NCBI RefSeq assembly: GCF_018131075.1
Contig: NZ_JAFCLS010000062.1
Coordinates: 1-39,513 of the forward strand
DNA: 39,513 bases
Reading direction: 5' to 3'
Source of the DNA: Bradyrhizobium sp. JYMT SZCCT0428
GTDB lineage: Bacteria; Pseudomonadota; Alphaproteobacteria; Rhizobiales; Xanthobacteraceae
Shown here piece after piece: positions 6,956 through 14,570 of the stretch (within the stretch, counting starts at the first letter, position 1; every line of letters starts with the position of its first letter). The notes beneath the pieces were generated by a model. It did no database searches. It was not told where the DNA came from and saw only the letters and a list, made by a program, of their open reading frames with translations. The translations under genes and the position numbers were made by a program.

Positions 6956-9184
6956 CTACTCGACGCTGGAGCCGCGTCGCAAATCGGCTTCGATCTGAAG
7001 CCTGGTCCCGCCGCCGAACCGGGCGCGGTAGACCTGCAGGTTCTCCATGATCCGCTGCACGTAGTTTCGCGTTTCGGAGAACGGGATCTGTTCGACCCAG
7101 TCGACCGCGTCGACCTTGGGGTCGCGTGGATCGCCATAGCGCTCGATCCATTTTTTGACGCTGCCGCGGCCGGCATTGTAGGCCGCGAAGGTCAGGATGT
7201 AGGAGCCGCGATAGTCCTCGAGCAAGCCGCCGAGTTCGGCGGCACCCATCGCGGCGTTGTAGACCGGATCGGTCTTCATCCGGTTGAGGTCGAAGCTGAC
7301 GCCGGCCCGTTTGGCGACATAGCGACCGGCATCCGGGGTCACCTGCATCAGTCCATAGGCCTGCGCCGGGGAGACCACGGCCTGGTTGAAGGCGCTTTCC
7401 TGCCGGCAGATGGCATAGACGATGCTCTGCTCGACCTCGGGCCCGATCGACTTGAACGGCGGGATACCGTTGACGGGATAGGCGTAGTGGTCGAACGGCA
7501 GGCCGCGATTGAGGGCGGCCTTGCCGAGCAACAGCATGCCGCGGGCATCCGTGTAGCGCGCGGTCAGCTCGCCGAGCCCGGCCAGCGCGTCGGGATCGCC
7601 GTTCTCACCCATGTCGCCGAAAATCGGGATGGCGAGCTCGCGTTCCTGAAGCTCGTAAAGCAACTGCACCGCGCGCACGATCTCGAGCCGCTCGGCGCCG
7701 CGCCCGCGGGGAACGCCGTTCAGTTCGATCTGCGGCAATCCGAGTTTGGCGCGCGCCAGCTGGCCGTAATAGCTGGTCGACTGCTCGGCGGCCCTCGTGT
7801 AGGCGGCGCGGGCTTCCTGGGCGCGGCCAGCGGCTTCCGCCGCGCGGCCCTGCCAGTAGCCGGCGCGGGCCAGCGCGGTCGGGTTCACGCTGCCGACGCC
7901 GATCCGCGCGAAATGCTGGGCGGCTACTGACGGATCTTTGAGGAAGCGCAGCGCAATCCAGCCCGCTGTGAATTCCTGCTCGGTCTTGTAGATGTCGCGC
8001 GAGGGCAGGGCGGCATCCCGTGCAATCAGATAGGCGTTGCGATGTTCGCCGACGTCCATCATCTTGCGCGCCAGGAGCCGCCGCTCGATCCACCATTCGT
8101 TGAGATTGTGCAGGCGGCCCGGATCCTTCGGCGCGCTCAGCATCAGCTGGGCGGCCTCGGCAAATTTCTCCTCGCGGCGCAGCAGCTGGATCCTGGCAAA
8201 GGTGTAGCCGGGATCGCCGTGCAGTTCGCGCGGCACCGCTTCCAGCAAGGCCCGGAGGTTCGAGCCCTTCTTGTTGGCAGCGATCCGCGCCTTGGCCAAG
8301 GCCATGTGGCCCGCACCCAGCCGCTTCGCGGCGCGCAGGCCGCCGGCTTCCTGCTCCGTGCCATAGAGCAGAAAATCCATCCGCGCCTTGTGATCGCCGG
8401 CCGTCAGCAGGGCGCCGAACAGGTCGAGCGCGGCGTTTTCGGTGTCCTCCGACATGCCGTCGTGCCGCCAGGCATCGCGGACCAGGCGTTCGGCGTTGGC
8501 GCGATCGCCGCGTCCGATCATCACCCGCGCCAGTGCGAATTTGCCCTTGGCCGAGATCGGCGATTCGTTTTCGAACCACGACCAGACCGTGGCGTCGTCG
8601 CGGCGGTCGTCCCACAGCGCGGCCTCGATGCGCCGGCGCAGGAAGGTCTGCGAGGGCCAGCTTGGATTGGCCGAGACGAAAGCGCGATAGCGCTCGACCG
8701 AAGCGCCATTGTCGTCGCTGCGCAGGATCACCCATTCCGCAAGCTTGCGGGCGACCGGATCTGAAATCGTGGCCTGCGCCTGCGTCGCATCCCCCGGTTT
8801 GCGCTTTCGAACGAGCTCGATGACGTTCTCCAGGGCGTCCTTGTCGGACTGCGAGGTCGACGACGTCGCGGCGACCGCGGCAGCGGTCGCGGGCTTACGC
8901 GCCGCGGGCACGGCGGCGTGCTGGCGCGTCGCAGGCGCCAGCACCGGTGCTGGAAGTGGCGCGGCGGGAGGTGTCGTTGCGGGCGCAGAGTGCTGTGTCG
9001 GGATTGCAGCCGTCGGGTTTGCAGGTGAGGTCTTGGGGACCACGTTGCGGGCGATCGGACGCGGCTTCGGCAGTGGAACCTTCGGCTGGGCCCAGGCATC
9101 CACCGACATTGCGGATAGCCCCAGCACCAGCCCTGTCGCCAGTGCGGTCGATCGCAATGCGGCTGCGCGGACGGAGCGGGTCAC
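6956..9184 (-). CDS. slt: Soluble lytic murein transglycosylase
   Basis: The enzyme cleaves the glycan strands of peptidoglycan, forming 1,6-anhydro ends, in the periplasm. I prefer the GTG at 9184 because AGAGGAAA stands just before it; a TTG at 9214 is in frame without a ribosome site. A signal peptide is clear: basic TRSVRAAALR, a hydrophobic run, and AWA before QPK. A Pro/Ala-rich linker and a long superhelical alpha-alpha domain (to about residue 560) follow. The C-terminal SLT domain has VYAICRQESAFN with catalytic Glu near residue 596, AYGLMQVTP and AAYNAGRGSV. At about 742 residues it is slightly longer than E. coli Slt70. It is transcribed away from dapA. Confidence 0.93.
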   Translation of the reverse strand: MTRSVRAAALRSTALATGLVLGLSAMSVDAWAQPKVPLPKPRPIARNVVPKTSPANPTAAIPTQHSAPATTPPAAPLPAPVLAPATRQHAAVPAARKPATAAAVAATSSTSQSDKDALENVIELVRKRKPGDATQAQATISDPVARKLAEWVILRSDDNGASVERYRAFVSANPSWPSQTFLRRRIEAALWDDRRDDATVWSWFENESPISAKGKFALARVMIGRGDRANAERLVRDAWRHDGMSEDTENAALDLFGALLTAGDHKARMDFLLYGTEQEAGGLRAAKRLGAGHMALAKARIAANKKGSNLRALLEAVPRELHGDPGYTFARIQLLRREEKFAEAAQLMLSAPKDPGRLHNLNEWWIERRLLARKMMDVGEHRNAYLIARDAALPSRDIYKTEQEFTAGWIALRFLKDPSVAAQHFARIGVGSVNPTALARAGYWQGRAAEAAGRAQEARAAYTRAAEQSTSYYGQLARAKLGLPQIELNGVPRGRGAERLEIVRAVQLLYELQERELAIPIFGDMGENGDPDALAGLGELTARYTDARGMLLLGKAALNRGLPFDHYAYPVNGIPPFKSIGPEVEQSIVYAICRQESAFNQAVVSPAQAYGLMQVTPDAGRYVAKRAGVSFDLNRMKTDPVYNAAMGAAELGGLLEDYRGSYILTFAAYNAGRGSVKKWIERYGDPRDPKVDAVDWVEQIPFSETRNYVQRIMENLQVYRARFGGGTRLQIEADLRRGSSVE

Positions 9185-9494
9185 GGATTTCCTCTGCGGC
9201 GGCGAATCACTCAATCGCTCAAGCCTTAGGTCTATTTGATTGAATATGTGGACAAAATGCTAAAAACGTCGCGGCCGGGGGTGTTTGCGCCAACACCACG
9301 GCAAAATCGCGGCTACCGCGTTTTCGAGCCTTCCGGATTCGATCCGGGAACGCTTGCGCCTTGCGGCCGGAAAACGCGTCAAAAACAAAGGCCTGTGGTC
9401 ATATCCTTCGGCCCTTTCGCCAGATCGCCAGACCCGATATGAATTGGCTGGTCATTTTTAGCGGTGCCGTCACGAACGCGTTGGGAGGAAATCC
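9185..9494. other. Divergent slt-dapA intergenic region
   Basis: This 310-base space must hold the promoters for slt (minus) and dapA (plus). I see no gene and no strong consensus promoter. The last bases carry GGGAGGAA, the ribosome site for dapA. No clear palindrome of operator length was found. Confidence 0.5.
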
Positions 9495-10385
9495 ATGGCA
9501 GCCAAGACAAAATTCCAGGGATCCTTCACCGCCTTGGTCACGCCATTCAAGAACGGTTCGCTCGACGAAGCGGCGTTCCGCGGTCTCGTCAGCTGGCAAA
9601 TCGAGCAGGGTTCGCACGGTCTCGTTCCCGTCGGCACGACAGGAGAAAGCCCGACGCTGAGCCATGCCGAGCATCACCGCGTGGTCGAGATCTGTATCGA
9701 GGAGGCAAAGGGGCGCGTGCCTGTGATCGCCGGCGCGGGCTCGAACTCCACGCGCGAGGCCGTCGATCTGGCTGTCCACGCCGAGAAGGCCGGCGCCGAT
9801 GCCGTGCTGGTGGTAACGCCGTATTACAACAAGCCGACCCAGGAAGGGATGTATCAGCACTTCAAGGCGGTGAATGACGCGATCGGCATCCCGATCATCA
9901 TCTACAACATTCCGCCGCGCTCCGTCGTCGATATGTCCGTCGAAACCATGACCCGGTTGTTCGAGTTGAAAAACATCGCCGGCGTCAAGGACGCCACCGC
10001 CAATCTAGCCCGGGTGTCGCAACAGCGCCATGCGATGGGACCGGATTTTATCCAGCTGTCCGGTGAGGACATGACGGCGTTGGCCTACATGGCGGCGGGC
10101 GGACATGGTTGCATTTCGGTGGTCGCCAACGTGGCGCCGAAGCTGTGCGCCGAGCTGATGACGGCCGTCTTGAAGGGCGATTTCGCCACCGGGCTGAAGC
10201 TCCAGGACCGGTTGACGCCGCTGCATGACGCCGTCTTCAAGGAGCCGGGCCTCGCGGGAGCCAAGCATGGCCTCAAGCTGTTGGGACGGCTGGAAGAAGA
10301 AGTGCGTCTGCCGCTGATGAATGTGACGCCGCCAACCGGCAAGGTGATCCGCGACGCCATGGTCCATGCCGGCCTGATCAACTGA
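9495..10385 (+). CDS. dapA: 4-hydroxy-tetrahydrodipicolinate synthase
   Basis: DapA condenses pyruvate with aspartate semialdehyde, the first committed step to diaminopimelate and lysine, in the cytoplasm. The 296-residue length is normal. The start has GGGAGGAA seven bases upstream. Motifs match the family: GTTGES at 47-52 for pyruvate carboxylate binding, YNIPPR with Tyr137, and AGVKDAT with the Schiff-base Lys165. All are intact, as is the (beta/alpha)8 pattern. mscL and smpB follow on the same strand with a 42-base and a 1-base gap, so the three may be co-transcribed, although their roles are unrelated. Confidence 0.97.
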   Translation: MAAKTKFQGSFTALVTPFKNGSLDEAAFRGLVSWQIEQGSHGLVPVGTTGESPTLSHAEHHRVVEICIEEAKGRVPVIAGAGSNSTREAVDLAVHAEKAGADAVLVVTPYYNKPTQEGMYQHFKAVNDAIGIPIIIYNIPPRSVVDMSVETMTRLFELKNIAGVKDATANLARVSQQRHAMGPDFIQLSGEDMTALAYMAAGGHGCISVVANVAPKLCAELMTAVLKGDFATGLKLQDRLTPLHDAVFKEPGLAGAKHGLKLLGRLEEEVRLPLMNVTPPTGKVIRDAMVHAGLIN

Positions 10386-10427
10386 AGCCGGCCTCTCACT
10401 TCGCCTGATGCACGAAGGAAACCGACT

Positions 10428-10844
10428 ATGCTGAAGGAATTCCGCGAGTTTGCGATGAAGGGCAATGTCGTCGACCTCGCCGTCGGCGTCATCATCGGTG
10501 CGGCCTTCGGCGCCATCGTGACCTCGCTGGTCGGCGACGTCATCATGCCGATCATCGGTGCGATCACAGGCGGTCTCGACTTCTCCAATTATTTCACCGG
10601 ACTGTCGAAGGCGGTGACGGCGACCAACCTGGCCGATGCCAAGAAGCAGGGCGCCGTGCTGGCCTGGGGCAGCTTCCTGACGCTGACGCTGAATTTCATC
10701 ATCATCGCCTTCGTGCTGTTCATGGTCATTCGCGCCATGAACACGCTGAAGCGCAAGGATGAGGCCGCGCCTGCGGCGCCGCCGAAGCCGACGCGCGAGG
10801 AAGAGCTGCTGACCGAGATCCGCGATCTCCTCAAGAAGGGCTAA
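10428..10844 (+). CDS. mscL: Large-conductance mechanosensitive channel
   Basis: MscL opens a wide pore when the inner membrane is stretched, letting solutes out during hypo-osmotic shock. The 138-residue product has the standard order. First is the amphipathic N-terminal helix (LKEFREFAMKGNVVDLAVGV). TM1, which lines the pore, contains IIGAAFGAIVTSLVGDVIMP. A periplasmic loop is followed by TM2 (LTLNFIIIAFVLFMVIRAMN). The cytoplasmic bundle ends in EELLTEIRDLLKK. Everything needed for function is present. An Ala/Pro-rich stretch between TM2 and the final helix is typical of alphaproteobacterial forms. Confidence 0.97.
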   Translation: MLKEFREFAMKGNVVDLAVGVIIGAAFGAIVTSLVGDVIMPIIGAITGGLDFSNYFTGLSKAVTATNLADAKKQGAVLAWGSFLTLTLNFIIIAFVLFMVIRAMNTLKRKDEAAPAAPPKPTREEELLTEIRDLLKKG

Positions 10845-10845
10845 C

Positions 10846-11319
10846 GTGGCCGAGAAGAACGAGCGCCCGATCAAGGTCGTCGCCGAGAACCGCAAGGCGC
10901 GGTTCAACTATGCGATCGAGGACACCATCGAGACCGGCATCGCGCTGACCGGCACCGAGGTGAAATCAATTCGCAACGGCAAGACCACCATTGCGGAGTC
11001 CTATGCGGACACCAAGGACGGCGAGATCTGGCTGATCAACGCCAATATCCCCGAATATCTGCAGGCCAATCGCTTCAACCACGAGCCCAAGCGACCGCGC
11101 AAGCTGCTGCTGCACCGCAAGCAGATCAACAAGCTGATGGGCGCGGTCGATCGCGAGGGCATGACGCTGATCCCGCTAAAACTCTATTTCAACGAGCGCG
11201 GCCGCGCCAAGCTGCTGCTGGCGGTGGCCAAGGGCAAGAAGCTGCACGACAAGCGCGAGAGCGAGAAGAAACGTGACTGGGGCCGGGAGAAGGGCCGTCT
11301 GCTGCGGGCGCGGGGGTAA
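10846..11319 (+). CDS. smpB: SsrA-binding protein
   Basis: SmpB binds tmRNA and brings it to stalled ribosomes for trans-translation. The gene starts with GTG one base after the mscL stop. The 157-residue protein shows the family landmarks: ENRKARFNYAIEDTIETGIALTGTEVKSIRNGK (split here over the first 50 residues, quoted only as ENRKARFNY and GTEVKSIR), then ANIPEY, NHEPKRPRKLLLH and LIPLKLYFNERGRAK. The basic tail (KLHDKRESEKKRDWGREKGR) is the part that enters the decoding channel. It is complete and of usual length. The gene is followed by a palindromic repeat rather than a simple terminator. Confidence 0.96.
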   Translation: MAEKNERPIKVVAENRKARFNYAIEDTIETGIALTGTEVKSIRNGKTTIAESYADTKDGEIWLINANIPEYLQANRFNHEPKRPRKLLLHRKQINKLMGAVDREGMTLIPLKLYFNERGRAKLLLAVAKGKKLHDKRESEKKRDWGREKGRLLRARG

Positions 11320-11330
11320 TATTTTGGATT

Positions 11331-11454
11331 GTAGGATGGGTAGAGCCAACGGGTCGCGCGAATGCGCGCCCGATGACAGGCTCCGCGAAACCCATCACAA
11401 CGGTCTTTGAGATGGGTAGATTCGATGGGTATCACTTCGCTCCACCCATCCTAC
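11331..11454. repeat. Palindromic intergenic repeat with outer arms
   Basis: The arms GTAGGATGGGTAGAGC (11331-11346) and GCTCCACCCATCCTAC (11439-11454) are inverted copies with one mismatch. The core at about 11343-11393 closely resembles the core of the element at 20976-21150 (both contain AGAGCCAACGGGTCG and CCCGATGACAGGCTCCGCGA). It fills the space between smpB and the peroxiredoxin gene. Confidence 0.75.
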
Positions 11455-11469
11455 GAGGACGAGTCTCCA

Positions 11470-12045
11470 ATGAATCAAAAAAATCTGCTCGAAGTCGACT
11501 GGAGCAAGATCCCGGCGCCATCGGACGATGGCGCAGCTGCCCACCTCGTCGGGATGACGATCCCGCCGCTCAGCCTGATGGCGACCGACGACAATTCGAT
11601 CGCGCTGTCGGCGCTGCCGGGCCGGGTCGTCGTATTCGCTTATCCCCGCACCGGCGAGCCCGGCAAGATCAGCCTGGTCGATGATTGGGACATGATCCCG
11701 GGGGCGCGCGGCTGCACGCCGCAGACCTGCTCGTTCCGCGACCTGTTCGCCGATCTGAAGGCCGCCGGCGCCGGGCACGTCTTCGGCCTGTCGACGCAAA
11801 GCAACATCTACCAGACCGAAATGGCGTCGCGGCTGCATCTGCCGTTCCCGGTGCTGTCGGATGAGAAGCTGGCGCTGACCCGCGCGTTGAAATTGCCGAC
11901 CATGGAGGTGGCGGGGCTGACGCTGATCAAGCGGCTGGCGCTGATCATCGACAATGCGCGCATCAGCCACGTGTTCTATCCGGTGTTTCCGCCGGACCGG
12001 AATGCCGGCGACGTGCTGGCGTGGCTGAAGGCGAACCCGGCTTGA
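11470..12045 (+). CDS. Peroxiredoxin, AhpC/TSA-type
   Basis: Starting at the ATG at 11470, 15 bases after the repeat, the product has 191 residues. It has a thioredoxin-like fold of the BCP/AhpC kind: VVVFAYPRTG is the first strand, and RGCTPQTCSFRD carries the peroxidatic and resolving-type cysteines at about 82 and 87. FGLSTQS and LPFPVLSDEKLALTRAL follow the usual Prx order. These enzymes reduce peroxides using a thiol donor. The spacing CxxxxC fits atypical two-Cys BCP-like proteins. The first 25 residues are an extra N-terminal segment. The donor and exact substrate cannot be told from sequence. Confidence 0.88.
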   Translation: MNQKNLLEVDWSKIPAPSDDGAAAHLVGMTIPPLSLMATDDNSIALSALPGRVVVFAYPRTGEPGKISLVDDWDMIPGARGCTPQTCSFRDLFADLKAAGAGHVFGLSTQSNIYQTEMASRLHLPFPVLSDEKLALTRALKLPTMEVAGLTLIKRLALIIDNARISHVFYPVFPPDRNAGDVLAWLKANPA

Positions 12046-12049
12046 TCTT

Positions 12050-12135
12050 GTAGGGTAGGCAAAGGCGCGGTTGCGCCGTGCCCGCCATCTCATCGAAACA
12101 AGCAGGGTGGGCACGCTTCGCTTTGCCCACCCTAC
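12050..12135. repeat. Palindromic intergenic repeat overlapping the UDG stop codon
   Basis: GTAGGGTAGGCAAAG (12050-12064) and CTTTGCCCACCCTAC (12121-12135) are inverted copies with one mismatch. An inner hairpin GGCGCGGTTGCGCC is also seen. It lies between two convergent genes. Its right arm contains the stop codon of the uracil-DNA glycosylase gene, so the repeat may serve as a bidirectional transcription barrier. Confidence 0.75.
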
Positions 12136-12785
12136 GATTCCAGATCCGCCCTTACTTTCGCAAACACATTGCGAAACATTTCCGGCGTCAGCACCCGCGT
12201 ATTGGTGTTGTAGCGGGAGCAGTGATAGCTGTCGTAAAGCTTGATCGGGCCGGCACTGTGCATGGCGCCGTGCGCAAAGGACGCGGCGGCGCTGCGCAGG
12301 CCAAGCGCTTTCAGCGTCGATTCATGGGCGATCCTGCCGAGCGCCACGATCGCGCGAAGTTTGGGCATGCCGGCAATGGTCGCGATCAAAAATTGCCGGC
12401 AGGTGTTGATCTCGACCGGCAGCGGCTTGTTCTGCGGCGGCACGCAGCGCACGGCGTTGCTGATCATGCAGTCGACCAGCCGCAGTCCGTCGTCGGGCCG
12501 CGCCTGATAGCTGCCCTTGGCAAAGCTATATTCCAGCAAGGTGGCATAGAGCAGGTCGCCCGCGTAGTCGCCGGTGAAAGGGCGCCCGGTGCGATTGGCA
12601 CCCTGCATGCCCGGGGCGAGGCCTACGATCAGCAATCGGGCTCTTGGATCGCCGAACGAAGCCACCGGCGCATTGTGCCAGCCCGGCTCACGGGCACGGG
12701 CCTGGTCACGAAACTCGGCGAGACGCGGGCAAAGCGGGCAGTTGCGGTCCGGTCCGATAGCGGAAAAGGCGGCGGCGCTAGCCAT
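12132..12785 (-). CDS. Uracil-DNA glycosylase, family 5-like (UDGb)
   Basis: This enzyme removes uracil (and related deaminated bases) from DNA to start base excision repair. The 217-residue product has an iron-sulfur-type Cys pair CPLCP near residue 16. Motif 1 is GLAPGMQGANRTGRPFTGD, VDCMISNAVRCVPPQNKP follows, and motif 2 is DSYHCSRYNTNT near the end. The GANRTGR and SYHCSRYNT signatures fit the family 4/5 group, with family 5 the better fit. Further cysteines (in VDCM, AVRC, NTCR) can complete the cluster. The start lacks a strong ribosome site. It converges on the peroxiredoxin gene. Confidence 0.88.
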   Translation of the reverse strand: MASAAAFSAIGPDRNCPLCPRLAEFRDQARAREPGWHNAPVASFGDPRARLLIVGLAPGMQGANRTGRPFTGDYAGDLLYATLLEYSFAKGSYQARPDDGLRLVDCMISNAVRCVPPQNKPLPVEINTCRQFLIATIAGMPKLRAIVALGRIAHESTLKALGLRSAAASFAHGAMHSAGPIKLYDSYHCSRYNTNTRVLTPEMFRNVFAKVRADLES

Positions 12786-12835
12786 TCATGACCATGGCGT
12801 TTTCAATGTGGGCACCGGTTCGCGTCAGGACGTCG

Positions 12836-12875
12836 CGACAAAAACAAAAGCCCGGTTCTGATTCCAGAACCGGGC
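12836..12875 (-). terminator. Rho-independent terminator of the NYN gene
   Basis: GCCCGGTTCTG (12850-12860) and CAGAACCGGGC (12865-12875) form a perfect 11-bp stem with a four-base loop. On the minus strand it is followed by CTTTTGTTTTTG, a U-rich tract. It lies 24 bases past the stop of the NYN gene, so it ends that transcript. Confidence 0.85.
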
Positions 12876-12898
12876 TCTAGCAGTGCAGCGGATCATTC

Positions 12899-13531
12899 TC
12901 AATCTTCGAAATCGTCGTCGCCGGCGGAACGCGGCGCCATGGTGGTGGCGCGCTGCAGGAATTGCGGTGCGTGATGACGCGGCTCGCGCGGAGCGGGGCG
13001 CTCCGAGGGATCGCGGCCGAGCTTGGATTGCAGTTCGACCAGGTCGGTGAAGACGTCGGCCTGGCGGCGCAATTCGTCGGCGATCATCGGCGGCTGGCTC
13101 GAAATCGTCGACACCACCGTGACGCGAACGCCGCGCCGCTGCACCGCTTCAACCAGGGAGCGAAAATCGCCGTCGCCGGAGAACAGCACGATCTGATCGA
13201 CGTGCTCGGCGAGCTCCATGGCATCGACGGCGAGCTCGATGTCCATATTGCCCTTCACCTTGCGGCGGCCGCTGGCGTCTATGAATTCCTTGGTCGCCTT
13301 GGTGACGACGGTGTAGCCGTTATAGTCGAGCCAGTCGATCAAAGGACGGATCGATGAGTATTCCTGATCCTCGATGATCGCCGTGTAGTAGAACGCCCGC
13401 ACTAGCGTACCGCGACTCTGGAATTCCTTGAGAAGGCGCTTGTAGTCGATGTCGAAGCCGAGTGTCTTTGCGGTTGCATAGAGATTGGCGCCGTCGATGA
13501 AGAGCGCGATCTTGTTGGAAACGGGTGACAT
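12899..13531 (-). CDS. NYN-domain (LabA/DUF88) protein, catalytically intact
   Basis: Start is the ATG at 13531; a TTG just upstream adds one residue. The 210-residue product is a PIN-like NYN domain, a fold of metal-dependent RNA endonucleases. The acidic residues are all present: FIDGANL (Asp13), GNMDIELAVDAM (Asp97 and Asp103) and LFSGDGDFR (Asp120 and Asp122). RGVRVTVVSTISSQPP and ELRRQADVFTDL complete the domain. The last 40 residues are Arg/Pro-rich and end in an acidic patch. Targets in alphaproteobacteria are unknown. A terminator follows. A second, altered NYN gene lies at 28454-28987 and shares most of this sequence. Confidence 0.85.
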   Translation of the reverse strand: MSPVSNKIALFIDGANLYATAKTLGFDIDYKRLLKEFQSRGTLVRAFYYTAIIEDQEYSSIRPLIDWLDYNGYTVVTKATKEFIDASGRRKVKGNMDIELAVDAMELAEHVDQIVLFSGDGDFRSLVEAVQRRGVRVTVVSTISSQPPMIADELRRQADVFTDLVELQSKLGRDPSERPAPREPRHHAPQFLQRATTMAPRSAGDDDFED

Positions 13532-13880
13532 CAAAGGGTTCTCGCGTTGTTGTTACGTTTTTAGCGCAGCGGGAATCGACCGCGCGCACTTTCCAGTTCA
13601 GCTGCCTAAAGTTCGGTGAACCTTTCCCCACGACAATCACCACTGCAATTATGGTGAGGCGAGGGCGAAATACCTAGTCTTTTGACGTTGTAAGGAGAGA
13701 ATACTTGTCCCGAACGGTGTCCCGCCGTCTTCGGACGCTCCGGCCCTTCTGGCCCCGGGGATGGTTACCAGAGCCCATTAAGAAGGCAAATCACAAATTT
13801 AGTCTTGCGAAACCCCATCCGCCCCTATAACTAGCCCCCATAACCGACATATTGGGCCCCATTTAACGGAGCGACAGTCT
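13532..13880. other. Intergenic region between NYN gene and rpoZ
   Basis: This 349-base region must hold the NYN promoter (minus) and the rpoZ promoter (plus). I see no protein gene. A small G+C-rich block at 13710-13765 can fold but shows no named RNA family. A candidate rpoZ promoter is listed separately. Confidence 0.5.
13804..13831 (+). promoter_or_regulatory. Candidate sigma-70-type promoter for rpoZ
   Basis: CTTGCG at 13804-13809 and TATAAC at 13826-13831 are 16 bases apart, close to the alphaproteobacterial CTTGAC / TATAAT-like pattern. They sit about 50 bases before the rpoZ start. The match is moderate and no transcript data exist. Confidence 0.4.
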
Positions 13881-14273
13881 ATGGCGCGCGTCACCGTGGA
13901 AGATTGCATTGATAAGGTCGACAACCGGTTCGACCTGGTCCTGCTGGCAGCACATCGCGCCCGTATGATCTCGTCCGGATCACAACTCACAGTTGACCGC
14001 GACAACGACAAGAATCCGGTCGTTTCGCTGCGGGAAATCGCCGACTCCTCGATCTCCCCGGAAGACCTGCGCGAGGAACTGGTTCATTCCCTGCAGAAAT
14101 TCGTCGAAGTCGATGAACCCGAGCCCGATACCGTGCCCTTGATCGGCTCGGCCGGCGCCAGCGTCGATGCCGACGACACCGAGGTCGCGGTCGAGCGCAT
14201 GACCGAGGAAGAGCTCCTGAAGGGCCTCGAGGGCTTGGCGCCGCCGGAAGAGCAGCCCGAAGAGGACGAATAG
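13881..14273 (+). CDS. rpoZ: RNA polymerase omega subunit
   Basis: Omega helps fold and stabilise the beta-prime subunit of RNA polymerase and is part of a ppGpp binding site in many bacteria. The 130-residue product begins MARVTVEDCID and has KVDNRFDLVLLAAHRAR, the conserved core. NKNPVVSLREIA-like residues (KNPVVSLREIAD) follow and match the family end. After residue 75 comes an acidic, low-complexity tail (EEELLKGLEGLAPPEE) usual in alphaproteobacteria. It precedes rsh, the ppGpp synthase/hydrolase gene, a conserved pairing. A strong terminator separates the two. Confidence 0.96.
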   Translation: MARVTVEDCIDKVDNRFDLVLLAAHRARMISSGSQLTVDRDNDKNPVVSLREIADSSISPEDLREELVHSLQKFVEVDEPEPDTVPLIGSAGASVDADDTEVAVERMTEEELLKGLEGLAPPEEQPEEDE

Positions 14274-14308
14274 ACCCGGCAACGGGACGTCGAACACCCT
14301 GATCTGAC

Positions 14309-14345
14309 AAAGGCCCGGACATTCGTCCGGGCCTTTGCTTTTGTT
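14309..14345 (+). terminator. Rho-independent terminator after rpoZ
   Basis: AAAGGCCCGGAC (14309-14320) and GTCCGGGCCTTT (14325-14336) form a perfect 12-bp stem with the loop ATTC. It is followed by GCTTTTGTT. It lies 36 bases past the rpoZ stop, so rsh probably has its own promoter. Confidence 0.88.
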
Positions 14346-14570
14346 GACATTTTTTCAGGTACGATGCGTGCTTGGCGGATGGGTGCGAGATCGCCTGAAC
14401 CGGGTTGGCCGCAGCTTGGCCGGGTTCGGCATCACAAATCGTCCCAAGCCATGCGAAATTGATCGTTCGCTGACCCCCAATGGGGTGCAGCTTCGCTCGA
14501 AATCGCATTAGTGTTCGTGAGGCATTCTTGCAGCGGGCCGAGCTCGGCGCGCGGATGAGGCAGTGATTCG

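Noticed and set aside
13710..13765. Possible small RNA upstream of rpoZ
   Set aside because: The G+C-rich block can fold, but it has no clear promoter, terminator or known family features.
14343..14348. TTGACA just after the rpoZ terminator as an rsh -35 box
   Set aside because: No suitable -10 sequence lies 16-18 bases downstream.
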